Below, piece after piece: positions 1-9,794 of a stretch of 13,594 nt of DNA (positions are counted from its first letter, which is position 1; each line of letters starts with the position of its first letter). The translations under genes and the position numbers were made by a program. The stretch spans positions 1 to 13,594 of the forward strand of contig LXFE01000208.1 of assembly GCA_001929475.1 (NCBI GenBank). Reading direction: 5' to 3'. This DNA is from Neolecta irregularis DAH-3. Lineage: Eukaryota > Ascomycota > Neolectomycetes > Neolectales > Neolectaceae. The notes beneath the pieces are model-generated. The model was not told where the DNA came from. It was given only the letters and a program-made list of their open reading frames with translations, and ran no database searches.

Positions 1-1371
1 TTCGCCTTGGGAGCTAGCAGGTGCAGCCTTTTTCACATCTACAGATTCCTCGTCAAATTCCATATCCTCTTCAGATCCAGAGTCCACATCTATGGTCAGA
101 GATGGCTGTTGTACTGTATCTGAGGGCTGGGTGTTGGGGTCAACGTATATTCCTGATTCGGATTGTTGCTTTTCAGTGTGTTCAGTGCCAGTTGTAATGA
201 AATTATTTCCAAGTGTACTCTCACTTTGGAGCATCTCAATATCTAACTATCAGTAATAAGGACTAGATGACAAGAAACCCGAGCTGGAAAAATCCTCTAC
301 TGGTGGCAGTTCACTACGGTCTAGGTTCTCTATTCTTTGTGCTGCGTAATTTAGCCTGAAAGACAAGAATGAGGTATTACACAATCGCTTCATTGTTTCC
401 GCGCCCGGAAAGTCCAGTGGTCTGTCGATATCAAAACTGAGAGTTTCACCATAGGGTTCATAGACAAGAAGCGTCCTTACAACATCCTTGTTAGCATCCA
501 CGGTACTATCCCGGGGATTTCGACCTAGGATCTCGGCATTTTTGTTGATATTGACTCTTAAACCGTAGGGGTACTTGTCGCTTATAGGGAATTCAACAAA
601 ATTTCCTTCTTCATTGTCAACGATCTTCCACGAAAGGCCTTTCTTGCTAGGGTCGTAAAATATTTTTGGAGTCGAAGCTAAAACTGAAGGTAGAATTTTA
701 GGTTGGGTGGTTGGGTTGTCAATTGCTTCTGCTTCTGCTGAGTTGAAAGGTTGTGATGAATCGATGGATTTGCTACTGGACGCTGTCCCAAATCTACGCC
801 TTGAAGAAATTCCATTCCTAAAGGGTTCTGGGGTATTTGGCCTAGGTGTGTCGTCCATCCACTTGGTTTCAGGCATCGTATTACCTATTGTATCAGTAGA
901 TGGTCTAGGTAGCAACCAACTAGAGCTTGAACCTTCCATTGATGGCAATCTAGTAAGGTCTAGTTTCTCTATTCTTTGCGCTGCGGAATTTAGTTTGAAA
1001 GACAAGAATGAGGTATTACACGATCGCTTCATTGTCTCCGTGCCCGGTAAGTCCAGGGGTCTGTCAACGTTGAAATTGAAAGTTTCTCCGTAGAGTTCAT
1101 GGACAAGAAGAGTCCTCACAATGTCATGGTCGGGATCCACGGCACTGTCCCGAGCATCCCGACCAAGGATCTCGGCATTTTTGTTGATATTGACCCTTAA
1201 ACCAAATGGATACTTGTCGCTTGTAGGGAATTCCACAAAATTTCCTTCTTCATTGTCGACGATCTTCCAGGAGAGACCTTTCTTTGTAGGGTCGCTATAT
1301 TTGGCTGGGATCCGAACTGAAGAAGCAAGTCCTAATAAAAGGAGGATAAGAATACAACCTCGGAGAACCAT
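1..1371 (-). CDS. Secreted protein with duplicated ~117-residue domain (3' end off window)
   Basis: Function unknown; I recognise no family. The ATG at 1369-1371 opens a hydrophobic N-terminus (residues 1-18, ending GLASS) that reads as a secretion signal. Two copies of one domain follow, at about residues 25-143 and 239-357, matching at roughly 92 of 117 positions. Each copy has the block GLSWKIVDNEEGNFVEFP, then KYP(F/Y)GLRVNINKNAEILGR and a single cysteine in CNTSFLSF. The copies are joined by a Ser/Pro/Thr-rich linker (about 145-235). The frame stops at 250-252, but a 36-bp GT-AG intron at 243-278 with a CTGAT branch-like site restores an open, acidic Ser/Glu-rich tail that stays open to base 1, so the protein has at least 445 residues. 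Without that intron it has 373. About 490 bp of non-coding DNA lies upstream. A candidate secreted effector is an inference from signal peptide, duplication and lack of recognisable family. Confidence 0.7.
277..657 (-). repeat. Copy 2 of internal duplication in the secreted-protein gene
   Basis: This segment encodes the second domain copy. Long runs of nucleotide identity with 919-1299 remain, for example around the NEEGNF codons and the CNTSFLSF codons. Both silent and amino-acid-changing differences are present. Confidence 0.85.
919..1299 (-). repeat. Copy 1 of internal duplication in the secreted-protein gene
   Basis: This segment encodes the first domain copy, offset by 642 bp from copy 2 and in the same frame, so the duplication is intragenic and tandem with a non-repeated linker between. 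Confidence 0.85.
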
Positions 1372-1861
1372 GTCGGTAAATAGAAGGCCAGAATGCCATT
1401 TTCATTTCTATTGAAAAGCATCTTAACTGAGACAACAGGCGTTTTCAGCGGTCAGAGGTCCGTTTCGACTAGAGAATTTCAAAAAGTGGCCGAGACATTC
1501 TTTCCTAGATATGAGACTTACTACGGAGGTTCGAAATGTTACCTGGGCTGAGCGGAGATGATCATGTTCGGAAGGCAGGTATGGGCAGGGCTAAGTTGGC
1601 GAGAAGATTTGGGCCTTGCTGGTTGGGTAGTCAAAGACGGGGTTGGATCGGGCTGGAGGCGAATTTGCGCCAGGTTAGGTGAACATTTGAACTAGTTGGA
1701 GTAAATTTGTGAATATGCAGGTCAAAACGGTGAGATTGGTAGAAAGAGTATGATCAGACAGAAGTCAGAGTCCAGAATTTCCGTATATATCCTTCCCACA
1801 TTCGTGCCAAAAGGACATAAAAATGTTTATCTTTCGCCCCAAAACCAAAAGCAAAGTTAGA
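1372..1861. other. Intergenic: upstream of secreted-protein gene, downstream of Gle1 gene
   Basis: About 490 bp with no convincing coding frame. It should hold the promoter of the secreted-protein gene and the 3' UTR of the Gle1 gene. I could not assign a core promoter motif. Confidence 0.6.
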
Positions 1862-3616
1862 TCAAGCTTCAAAGGTGCCTCCATCTTCAATGCCGATTTG
1901 GTTTTTCTGTAGATATTTATGTCCGATATCCAATAGCCGACCTGCAGCTGAAGCTTCAACTCCTTTTGCTCCATTAGTGAAAGTAGGTATCCAACCGAAA
2001 ACGACGCATTCAATCAACTTTCGACCTTGTTTCCCATAAACTTCAACAAACTGCTTTCCACATATGTCAAAGAAAACCGACCCAAGAAAACATGCAGTCC
2101 CATCGCAGTTGTCTTTAATTAAATTAAGCAATCGACTTAGGAATTTCCAAGCGTAATAGATAGGAAATGAATTACGAGGATATGGTGTTTGAATAACTGC
2201 GGACCAAAGAGCGAATATGCCTGATTGACGTTCGTTGTAAGATGCAGCGTCTTCCCATTTTCCATCCTCATAACGATTATATCCCAGTCTTTTACGCCCT
2301 TCTTCTGTCTATTATATGAGCATAGAAACTTGAGTATTAGATACAGCCCTATCGTACTGAACCCAAGGTATCACCCAGGGACACTTTTTGCATAATCTGG
2401 CGAAAAAGATGTCTGGAAGCGCCGGATGGTCTGCAAGCAAGGCGACACAGACAAATGCGAGCGGATATGCCGCAATTGGTTTGACTGCAACTTCCGTCTC
2501 TGCTTGGTTCTAATATAGTCAGAAGACATGTTTCCAAGACAGTCTATACCAACGCTGCTTTGCAAAAGAAATTCAAAGTCCATTGATAGACGGGTTGAGA
2601 AACAGCCTTGGAATTTTTGAAGACATTCTCAATATCATTTATCTCGATTATTAGCCATGATAGGGCAAAAAAGAAGGGTACCACACGGTTAATCTGCTTT
2701 TTAGAAGAAGTCAACTGACCCAGCTTGGGCGTGATCTTTCGTTTCGCATCAAAGCAAAATGCCTTCCAGGTGTTGTTGCAAGAAACTGGTTTCAATATTG
2801 ATGTCTTGATGTCCTAAAATATTGGAAAACTGATGATATGAAAGAGTAAAAAATACCTCTAGCTTCAATCGGCATTTCTCAGCTTCCTTCTTGGCACTGT
2901 CAGTCATTCCTGAATGTTTCTTCTCAGCAGCAAGTTTCTCTGAAGCAATTCTATCCCTCTCAAGCTTCTCCGCGCGAGCCTTTTCTTCGTAGGCTATTCG
3001 AGCCTTTTCCTTCTCTGCTTTCTCCTGCTCCTCCTCGGCTTTCCTATGTGCTGCCGCCTGTTCATCTAATCGACGCTCTTCTTGGGCTTTCTTCCTAATT
3101 TCTTCAGCTCTCCTAGCAGCTTCCAGTCGTTTGACCTCCTCCTGCTTTGCTTGTTCGATGGCCTCTTCAATACCGCTCCACAATTCTTTGTTTCGCCTTC
3201 CAAAATCCTCTATTATACGCGATTCTTCTTGTTGTATCTTGATTTGCAAGCTAGAAAGTTTATCTTCTATTTGTGATAGTTCAATGCGCGATGAAGATTG
3301 AGCATGTGTTGCTGTATTTCTGATCCATCTTCTGGCCAAGTTCCTCACATGCGTAATTTCAACTGCCTTTGCCTCAGCTGCTTTCTACGAGTTGAATATT
3401 CCCTTGCAGACATGAGATATGACAAACCCAGACGATATCCTTCGAATGGAGTTCAAAAACCTCCCACTGATCGACTGGATCTTCTGGAAAGACAGGGTAT
3501 TCCTCATCTTCAGAGTCCCAGATCTCATCCTCATAGTTGTGCTGTACTTGCGAAGTGCTTGATATTGATAGGGGTTGAGGAGATCTGTTTTCGTCTTTGT
3601 ATGGACTGAAGCGCAT
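1862..3616 (-). CDS. GLE1: Nucleoporin / mRNA export factor Gle1
   Basis: Gle1 sits on the cytoplasmic face of the nuclear pore and, with inositol hexakisphosphate, activates the DEAD-box ATPase Dbp5 to release exported mRNPs; this is family knowledge. Six exons can be assigned: 3428-3616, 2857-3384, 2682-2813, 2550-2642, 2345-2509 and 1862-2308. Introns are 43, 43, 39, 40 and 36 bp. The product is 517 residues, normal for fungal Gle1. It has an acidic N-terminus (about 27-50), a long Glu/Lys/Arg/Ala coiled coil (about 100-215), then the all-helical Gle1 domain (about 240-500) with NTWKAFCFDAKRKITPKLGQ, KSKAV-like YQWTLNFFCKAAL, AETEVAVKPIAAYPLA and a GKWEDAASYNERQSG block. The 39-bp intron at 2643-2681 keeps frame if retained, but the added VPFFFALSWLIIE is not expected in the domain. 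The start at 3614-3616 fits the acidic N-terminus. The gene looks intact. Confidence 0.88.
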
Positions 3617-4036
3617 AACGCAACTGACCCGCGAATGAATTTTTAGCCAGTCCTATGAATCTCTAGATCATCATGATTAAACATAAAATGATTTATATAA
3701 AAACTCCAGCAATTCAAATATTGTGCTTTTTCTTTTTTGAAATAGCTATGTGACACATCCTGATTCCTCTCAAAACACTAACGATAACTATCTGATTTAT
3801 CAGTATTATTTCCCTGCCGTTTACTGCCGATATGCAGCGAAATTTCATTGAATCTAAAGCAAAGCTTCCAGTTCGAACTTTTATTGATGACATGATGATT
3901 CTCTTGATGTGGATTGATGCGCAGCTCCACTTAGCCTCTCTTTAGTAGATATTCTCTGCTCGGCACTGCCGCATAGACTAAAAAGAAGGCCAAGTCATAA
4001 AAGAATAGCACTGCCATTTTTCCCTACTTTCTGATC
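3617..4036. other. Divergent intergenic region, Gle1 gene / ADH pseudogene
   Basis: About 420 bp between the Gle1 start codon and the start of the plus-strand dehydrogenase relic. AT-rich, no credible gene. It presumably holds the Gle1 promoter. Confidence 0.55.
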
Positions 4037-5089
4037 ATGGTCTACCCTGAGGTTTCTGTGTTCACTCCGCAGAGAAATGGTCGTCATTTAAGAAGGAAGA
4101 ATTCAAGCCTAAAGAGTTTGGTGTTAAAGTATCGATAGTATTAATTTCCCTTGACCTGACTGTTGAATCAACAGTTAAAATTACTCATTGTGGAGTGTGT
4201 AGATCGGTGCCCTGCTTATTGAGGAGCTGCAAGTACTGAGCTTGTAAGGACATTCACACCCTTCGTTCTGGATGGGGCGAAGTCGACTATCGTATAATGC
4301 CACCCGTTCTATGCATCTAACGCCTCTAGCTGTTTGCGTAGGTCATGAAATTGTTGGCTACGCGGTCAAGGTCGGTAAGGATGTCCAAAGCATTAAAGTC
4401 GGAGATCTCGTCGGAGTGTACACTCGGTTAACCGAACCAAGTCTAAAATAATAGAGGGGCCCAAATACTATCTTGTCTGGAGTGCCGAGCTTGCAAAACG
4501 GAGTACAATCCTGTGACTGCGGCATTTACTAAAGTATAAGTAATGAAAATTATTGCCTTCGCTGGGTTGATACAAGAAGCTGATGCTATGAAGGTGCATG
4601 TTAATTTGGTGGCTGTCTGATCGTCCTAGATGGGCGCTACAAAATTCATTCTAGCGCAGGGTGATGACTGGTCCAATGGACTCGAACGGTCAATGGATTT
4701 GATTATCTCAACCAATAATAGTGATTCGAACTTCCCCCTTCAAAAATAAATCAGGTTAGATTTTTTATTCACTTACCTTCTGACGTTAAAGACTTCTCGA
4801 TGTAAACGGGAAATTAATCACAGTAGGGCTCCCCGGAGGCACAATTCCTCCGCTAAAAGCTCACGATATGATTTACATGGCTGTTCTATCGGTTTCGTCG
4901 CACATATGTTCTAAGAAGGAATGTCTCTCGATGTTAAGCCTTGCTGCGAGGGCAAATATCAAAAGTTGGATTCAAGAGGTTCAGATCGGCGAGATGGAAT
5001 GCAAGGAAACTATTGAGAATTTTTACAACGGGAAGGCTCTATACCGATATGTTTTCAGTGGATATGGCAAGGTTTTTGTGGATTCTTAG
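4037..5089 (+). pseudogene. Decayed zinc alcohol dehydrogenase (ADH6/cinnamyl-alcohol type)
   Basis: Intact relatives are NADPH-dependent zinc alcohol dehydrogenases of about 350-360 residues that reduce aldehydes. Five introns can still be read: 4207-4248, 4292-4329, 4418-4454, 4594-4629 and 4755-4791 (36-42 bp). Splicing them gives clear family segments: EKWSSFKKEEFKPKEFG, HCGVCRS-DIHTLRSGWGE (catalytic-zinc cysteine), VGHEIVG, GAQILSCLECRACK (structural-zinc cysteines), then MGATKFILAQGDDW, LLDVNGKLITVGLP and a C-terminus ending at the TAG at 5087-5089. Damage: the ATG at 4037 is out of frame with the EKWSS segment; the stretch between about 4530 and 4545 has lost some 80-90 residues including the glycine-rich cofactor motif; the expected fourth structural cysteine reads Asn (EYNP); and TAA at 4747-4749 replaces an expected Tyr codon. 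The splicing near 4130-4175 is unresolved. Confidence 0.85.
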
Positions 5090-5627
5090 AGTCCCCAATT
5101 GATGTCTCTTGGAATGAGCTTTCGCATATTATACATTGATCGCTCAAAACTACGCACTCACATGAAAATTATGGTGGTCAAGGAATTTCAAATAAAATTT
5201 ATTTCCCATCCATACGTGTTTTACAGCAATCATTCCCAATATTAATGCGAGAGAAAGATCTCCTATTTACGAAATTGGTACTCATATTTCTAATGTATTT
5301 TATAGAGTATCTTGACAGATACAATTCCAGGAGCATCCTCATTCTTCATTATCATAAAGGTTCAGGGTCCTCATGAATCAAAGGGCGAAGATTGACGCTG
5401 GTGGGTTAGGGTGAGCCCCTGCTGTCGGCACGTGACCGAAGCATTGTCAACCTAGAGCTTGTTGCGGAGCTAGTGAAATTTACACTCGTTCTGAACATTT
5501 TCCTATCGCCGTGTCTCACTTTTCAACTCTATAGATTCCTACTCAGAGACAGCTCTAGGACGCCTCCACGCCCACAAGCTGCCCCCGTCTCTCCTCTCAG
5601 TCTCAGCTTATTTCAATCACTATCATA

Positions 5628-5654
5628 GACCAGACCAAGGCCTCTGGTCTGGTC
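5628..5654. repeat. Perfect 10-bp inverted repeat (hairpin)
   Basis: GACCAGACCA at 5628-5637 and its exact reverse complement TGGTCTGGTC at 5645-5654 flank a 7-nt loop. It lies in presumed repeat-derived DNA. Confidence 0.85.
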
Positions 5655-5670
5655 GGTCTAGTCAATTAGG

Positions 5671-5756
5671 ACCACTGCCTGTTTGGCCTGTTTGGCCCAC
5701 CTGTCTTGCCCATCTTGCCCCCCTGTCTTTCCCACCTTGCCCACCTGCCTGTCAGT
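5671..5756. repeat. Pyrimidine-rich imperfect tandem repeats
   Basis: Units related to GTTTGGCC and CCCACCTGTCTTGCC recur several times with drift. The strand is strongly C/T-rich compared with its surroundings. Confidence 0.6.
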
Positions 5757-5888
5757 TCCCTTGCCAATATTTAGATAGATATAAATAATTATATACATAA
5801 TATAGCAATTTATACTTGCTTTTTAACATATTCCTGGTTCATCTCCTCTCCACCAGATTATGTAAGAGGCTAATTATGATTTAAATAG

Positions 5889-5988
5889 CCAAATTGAATC
5901 AAATAAACCAAATCAAACCACATGAGACCCCCATTAATCAAACCAAATCAAATGGAAGTCCAAATTTGATTTGATTTGATTTGATTTT
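5889..5988. repeat. Inverted arrays of AATCAAA / TTTGATT
   Basis: The left part holds several AATCAAA-type units (AATCAAATAAACCAAATCAA, AATCAAACCAAATCAAAT). The right part (5963-5988) holds four tandem TTTGA units. The two parts are complementary and could fold back. The array ends about 15 bp before the transposase relic, suggesting mobile-element ends or a junction. Confidence 0.65.
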
Positions 5989-6004
5989 TAGGAACACTGA
6001 TAGG

Positions 6005-6307
6005 ATTCTTTTGGGCAAAGCTGGGAAGGCAATTGGAAAACTTAATGCTCAACAAGCTCAGCAAGAATCAGTTATTGAACAGCAGTCAGCAGAAATCAAT
6101 CATCCATGAGCTTTAGGACAAGAGGTACAGAAAAGGGTTCCAATTGACCCAAATAGCCAATTTGCCATTATTGAAAATATTCAACAGGCAATTGATGAAG
6201 CAACTCAACAAAGGGCAAAATTCGTAGCTAGAGCACCAGAATTAGAAGCTAAAAAAACAGCAAAGACATTAGAAAGAGCTAGTATTTATAACTGCATGTT
6301 CAGCTAA
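6005..6307 (+). pseudogene. Fragment of DDE (pogo-like) transposase, C-terminal part
   Basis: The frame reads ILLGKAGKAIGKLNAQQAQQ, then, after an in-frame TGA near 6110, a VPIDPNSQFAIIENIQQAI segment and a Lys/Ala-rich end with a TAA at 6305-6307. The order (a GKA.K..L helix, a Gln-rich coil, then DPN..FA.IE.I..A) is what I recall from the C-terminal tails of fungal pogo/Tc1-like DDE transposases. The DDE catalytic core is absent, so this is a 5'-truncated, nonsense-bearing relic that cannot act. Its left end abuts the TTTGATT array, and the right end lies about 110 bp before the hydrolase start. The family assignment comes from memory of the tail pattern, not from a core domain. Confidence 0.55.
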
Positions 6308-6419
6308 ACTTCGAATATACCATTGGGTAGACAAATATATGTGTTGCACAATCTTTTTTGGGTGGCAAGTTTATGGGGGTGTCTGTGAAATCGCCGCTGA
6401 GCTTAAAAAGACATATTTG

Positions 6420-7438
6420 ATGACTGAGCGCCATTCGCATTTTTCAAGAACTGATTTCTACGTTGGAGGGCTTCCAACCTATATTCACGGATTAGCCGAA
6501 GTGTCGCAATCGAGATTACCTATTTCAGTCCTCTTCTTGCTCCATGGCAGACAAGGATCATCTAACGATTTGACGCCGTTTGTGCAAGCACTTCTAGAGT
6601 CAGCTGCCGCAGTCCAAGACCCCAAAATGGACTTGCTGGTTGTTACATTTGATCATCGCAATCATGGACATCGAAAGGTGTGCATTTGAGTCTAATCTTT
6701 ATTGATAAAGTGAGGTACAAGATCTCGCGAAGTAACGTTCTACGCGCCGGTGAGAGATCTGATCTTTAAAAGTGGTTCTTGGAGCAGCGGGAACCAATTG
6801 CACGCGTAGATTTTTAGAAAGTCGATCTGGAGCTGACAAGACAGACAAGATATGCTCTCAATCCAGTACGGAACTGCAACTGATGTCTCGCTCCTTGTCG
6901 ACTTCCTTCCCAGCTATTTATTTCCAAATGACCAAAGGAAAATAGAACTTTGGGGATGTGCAGGTGTGAGCCTTGGTGGCCACTCGACTTGGATGGTTCT
7001 ACGACATGGTTTATGTCTATATATCTCTACTTCTGCTGACCAGATATAGAACCACGCATAAGCATTGGGATACCAATCATCGGATGTCCGGATTATATAG
7101 CTTTAATGTCCCACCGAGCAAGGAAGGCGAGCCTTGGATTTTGCTCACCGCACCTGCCCAAATCACTCATAAAAACTATCAAGCGACTCAACGCAGCCTC
7201 CAACGAAGGCCTTGAATCTATGTCAGATAAGAAAATTCTTGTTCTCAGCGGGAAAGATGATCAGATTGTCCCATGGCCCTGCTCGGAGACTTTTGTTTCG
7301 AAATTACCAGATGTTCACAAGAAAATTGTTTTGTACGAGGGAGTTGGACACGAACTGACACATTTGATGATAAATGAGACTTGCAAATGGATAGACTGTT
7401 TTCTGGTTCAGGGAGAACATTTGACAGAAAGGTTATAA
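6420..7438 (+). CDS. Fungal alpha/beta hydrolase (serine hydrolase, substrate unknown)
   Basis: Predicted cytosolic serine hydrolase of an uncharacterised fungal family. Proposed exons: 6420-6678, 6757-6805, 6845-7008 and 7044-7438, giving 288 residues. Introns are 78, 39 and 35 bp; the last two end CTGAC..ACAG and CTGACCAG. Key sites: HGR at 42-44 (oxyanion loop), GVSLGG with nucleophile Ser145, GKDDQIVPW with the acid near Asp229/230, and GVGHELTHL with His260, so the triad is complete. Splicing the 39-bp intron joins GNQLHA to QDMLSIQYGTA, the pattern expected in the family (HAQDM..). The first intron is the least certain: it was chosen because it keeps the expected 11-residue spacing between HG and the conserved Trp. 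Met at 6420 (MTERHSHFSRTDFYVGG) is preferred; an in-frame Met at 6339 would add 27 unconvincing residues. No signal peptide. It could still be a recent pseudogene if intron 1 is wrong. Confidence 0.75.
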
Positions 7439-8508
7439 GGGCCAATGTATAAGTGGTTTTGAGATACAATTGGGAAGTTGCGAAATTACTATTCTTCAAC
7501 TCTTTGCATCCTTCAAGTGTCGTATAGCAAAATCGAGATTTGCTATTATCTAGAAACGGGAACAATTGATCATGCCATAATATCTGTTTAAAGAATGTTT
7601 GGAACGTGTCCTATTCCTGAGGCCCGAGTAATTACAAAAGTTGACTCTGCATCTCCGATTCGCGACGAGTGCCAAGGGCTGTTGATTCATTTCATATTTA
7701 TGTTTTTCTTGAATGAGAGATCATGTCAAGCCAAATCTTCTTCCTTGGGCAATGATGGTTCATGCAATGGCTCGGCCCCATTCTTCACTCGTAGTTTCAG
7801 ATCATTCTACCAATGTTTAAAAGACATGGGAGTATTGTTATATACTATTCACTTCAATTGATAAAGGTGTAGGGTTACAGGCTTTGCGGCTATCATTAAC
7901 ATTGCACATTTTGAAATTTACAACCCTGTTTGTGTTTGTCATGATACTACTAGGAGAGAATAAACAAATCCATGTCTTGTGGCCACCAAATATATCTGTC
8001 ACTCGTGACGATAAAATCTCATGTGTTTCATGCTTTCAAGAGACTCTTGATAATGACGGAGAGAAAGTGTTGCGAATGTTTGATTCAGACTTTCCACTGC
8101 ATTTGCAAAACAAAAATGGTGCACAATAGTATGAATTACAAAGCCAGTGTATCAGTTTTTTAACGTTGATATCGAGATATATGGTCTAGATTCTAGGATG
8201 GCCCGTCCACAACACTGCCTCTGCTCTCTATAATACTGTAGAGATGCAGTACAAAGTTCACATGAACTTGTTTTTGAGCTTGGACTGACATCGAATATCC
8301 TAGGACAACAGACTAAGAATTTGTATTGTAAGGTGTTGTAAATATCAAATTAGAATTTTGAATTATATTTTCTGCGTGTCTCGTCTGACATTTTGGTTTT
8401 ATTTGGAGCAATCAAATCACAAAATCAGTTGTCGTAGACAGAAATTTGATTTATATTTGATTACTCAGTTTCCCTGGTAAATGGACCGAGACAAAGCAGG
8501 TACTTGAA
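7439..8508. other. Intergenic region between convergent hydrolase and oxidoreductase genes
   Basis: About 1.07 kb of AT-rich DNA. Two modest open frames occur on the plus strand (7595-7861 and 7884-8129), but neither shows family features; the second has no upstream ATG. AATCAAAT and ATTTGATT motifs recur at 8408-8465, as in the 5889-5988 arrays. No RNA gene seen. Confidence 0.5.
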
Positions 8509-9794
8509 TTATAATTTAGAGGGAATATCGTTCTGCTCGTTAACCCTGATAACAACCTTTCCCCAGCTTTCGCGGGTCGCGATGGCATTTAATGCTGCGG
8601 GGACATTTTCAAGGCTTTTGTATACTTTCTCAAAAGCAATTCCACATAATTTCTTGGCGGCGATTAACTTTAATATATCATCCCAGACCTGGAGATCAGC
8701 AATTATTGCAAAAGGCCAGTGTAAACTTTGTATACTGTCTCTAGTTCATAGAGGTGATAACCCCCCCAATAAAACCCAACGAGTGAACAATTCTTTAGTA
8801 AAACCTGTAAAATGTTGGCTACAGTTTGAGAAGATTTAGGGATACTCTGTTCAATGCGACTTTTTCAATATTCCCCGCGGCAAATCCAATTACGACAATG
8901 CGTCCTTTCCAAGCAATACATTTTAGACTCTTATCAACGAGACCTACTGGATCGTAGACGACTTGACCCCTTTAGCGTTACACCGATACAAACGTACCAT
9001 CGACTCCCTTATTATTTGGCGTACAACGGCGGACCTGTTCAGTCCAATCCTTTTCGGTATAATTAACCAGATGGTCAGCACCAAACCTCTTTGCGACTTG
9101 GAGTTTTTTCTCTGTAGAAGCAGTAGCAATGACTGTTGCACCTAGTGCTTTCGCCACTTGAACAGCAACAAGGCCGACTCCTCCTGCAGCAGCATGAACA
9201 AGACATGTTTCACCTACGACAATTAAAAGAATAACCTTCGCAAGTAGTACCTTTTTTTAAACGGGCTCTATCCACGAGAGCAGTATAACCCGTCGGAGCA
9301 GTCAAAAATAACCCTGAAGCATCTTCAAAACTCCATCCTTGAGGAATCGGAAAAATCACATGTTCCAAAACACTTATTTTCTCCGCAAAAGCTCCTTGGC
9401 CGTACCCGAATACTCGATCTCCTTTTTTATACTTGTGATTTACCGGAGCTGAAAGAACTACCCCGGCGAATTCACCACCTGCGATCCACGGAAATTGAGG
9501 CTGCCAATCATTCCTTTTGAAATTTGAAATTTTCGATATACCTGAGTTTGATATTTCCCCTTAATTTGTAAAAGATCATAAAAGTTTGCTGATGCCGCTT
9601 TTATTTGTACGATAACTAATCAAGTAAAAAAGAGACTGTTTTCTAGAAAAATACCATTATCATCTCCTTGTACTGGATCCGGAATGTCCGAGATTTTGAG
9701 ATCGAAGGGAGTCTAGACAATTATTTTAGAAATATTGAAAAGAAGGGGGGAAATGTGAGACTTTAACGTATTCGTTTAATTGAATTGCCTTCAT
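8509..9794 (-). CDS. Quinone oxidoreductase-like medium-chain dehydrogenase
   Basis: Member of the medium-chain dehydrogenase/reductase superfamily, quinone-oxidoreductase type, expected to reduce quinones or activated double bonds with NADPH; the substrate is not known. Unspliced it looks shattered, but eight exons join cleanly: 9762-9794, 9655-9712, 9542-9615, 9251-9500, 8998-9213, 8846-8961, 8736-8804 and 8509-8688. Introns are 49, 39, 41, 37, 36, 41 and 47 bp, all GT-AG. The product is 331 residues, full length for the family. Landmarks: MKAIQLNEYVK start, GroES-like N-terminal domain with FPWIAGGEFAGVV and YKKGDRVFGYGQGAFAE, Rossmann motif AAGGVG at 147-152, VVYDPVGL and WKGRIVVIGFAAG, and a C-terminal RESWGKVVIRV. 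The structural-zinc cysteine lobe of alcohol dehydrogenases is absent, which supports the quinone-oxidoreductase branch. Intron 1 starts GTCTCA, a weak donor. No frameshift or nonsense codon remains after splicing. Confidence 0.88.

Larger units (their letters stand above)
5090..6004. other. Repeat-rich intergenic region
   Basis: About 900 bp with no credible gene. It holds a 10-bp-stem hairpin (5628-5654), a pyrimidine-rich tandem tract (about 5671-5756), a very AT-rich stretch (5765-5830) and AATCAAA/TTTGATT arrays (about 5889-5988). The segment from about 5424, starting TGTCGGCACGTGACC, looks like the start of a fungal LTR, but I see no second copy or matching end, so this is only a suggestion. 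Confidence 0.5.

Noticed and set aside
707-1093. Open frame on the plus strand within the secreted-protein gene
   Set aside because: Antisense shadow; the minus-strand frame has a signal peptide and a domain duplication that explain the sequence.
3082-3276. Plus-strand hydrophobic open frame opposite the Gle1 coiled coil
   Set aside because: Phe/Leu-rich complement of Glu/Lys-rich codons, a usual artefact of coiled-coil genes.
7736-7827. Minus-strand stretch reading KNGAEPLHEPSLPKEEDLA before a stop
   Set aside because: It looks protein-like and might be the tail of a lost gene, but there is a stop 11 codons upstream, no family is recognised, and no upstream exon could be found.
7884-8129. 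Plus-strand frame with a hydrophobic start resembling a small secreted protein
   Set aside because: It lacks an ATG before the hydrophobic part, and nothing in it matches a family or is repeated nearby.
8504-9145. Appearance of a broken dehydrogenase pseudogene on the minus strand
   Set aside because: All apparent breaks disappear when seven short GT-AG introns are removed, giving a full 331-residue protein.
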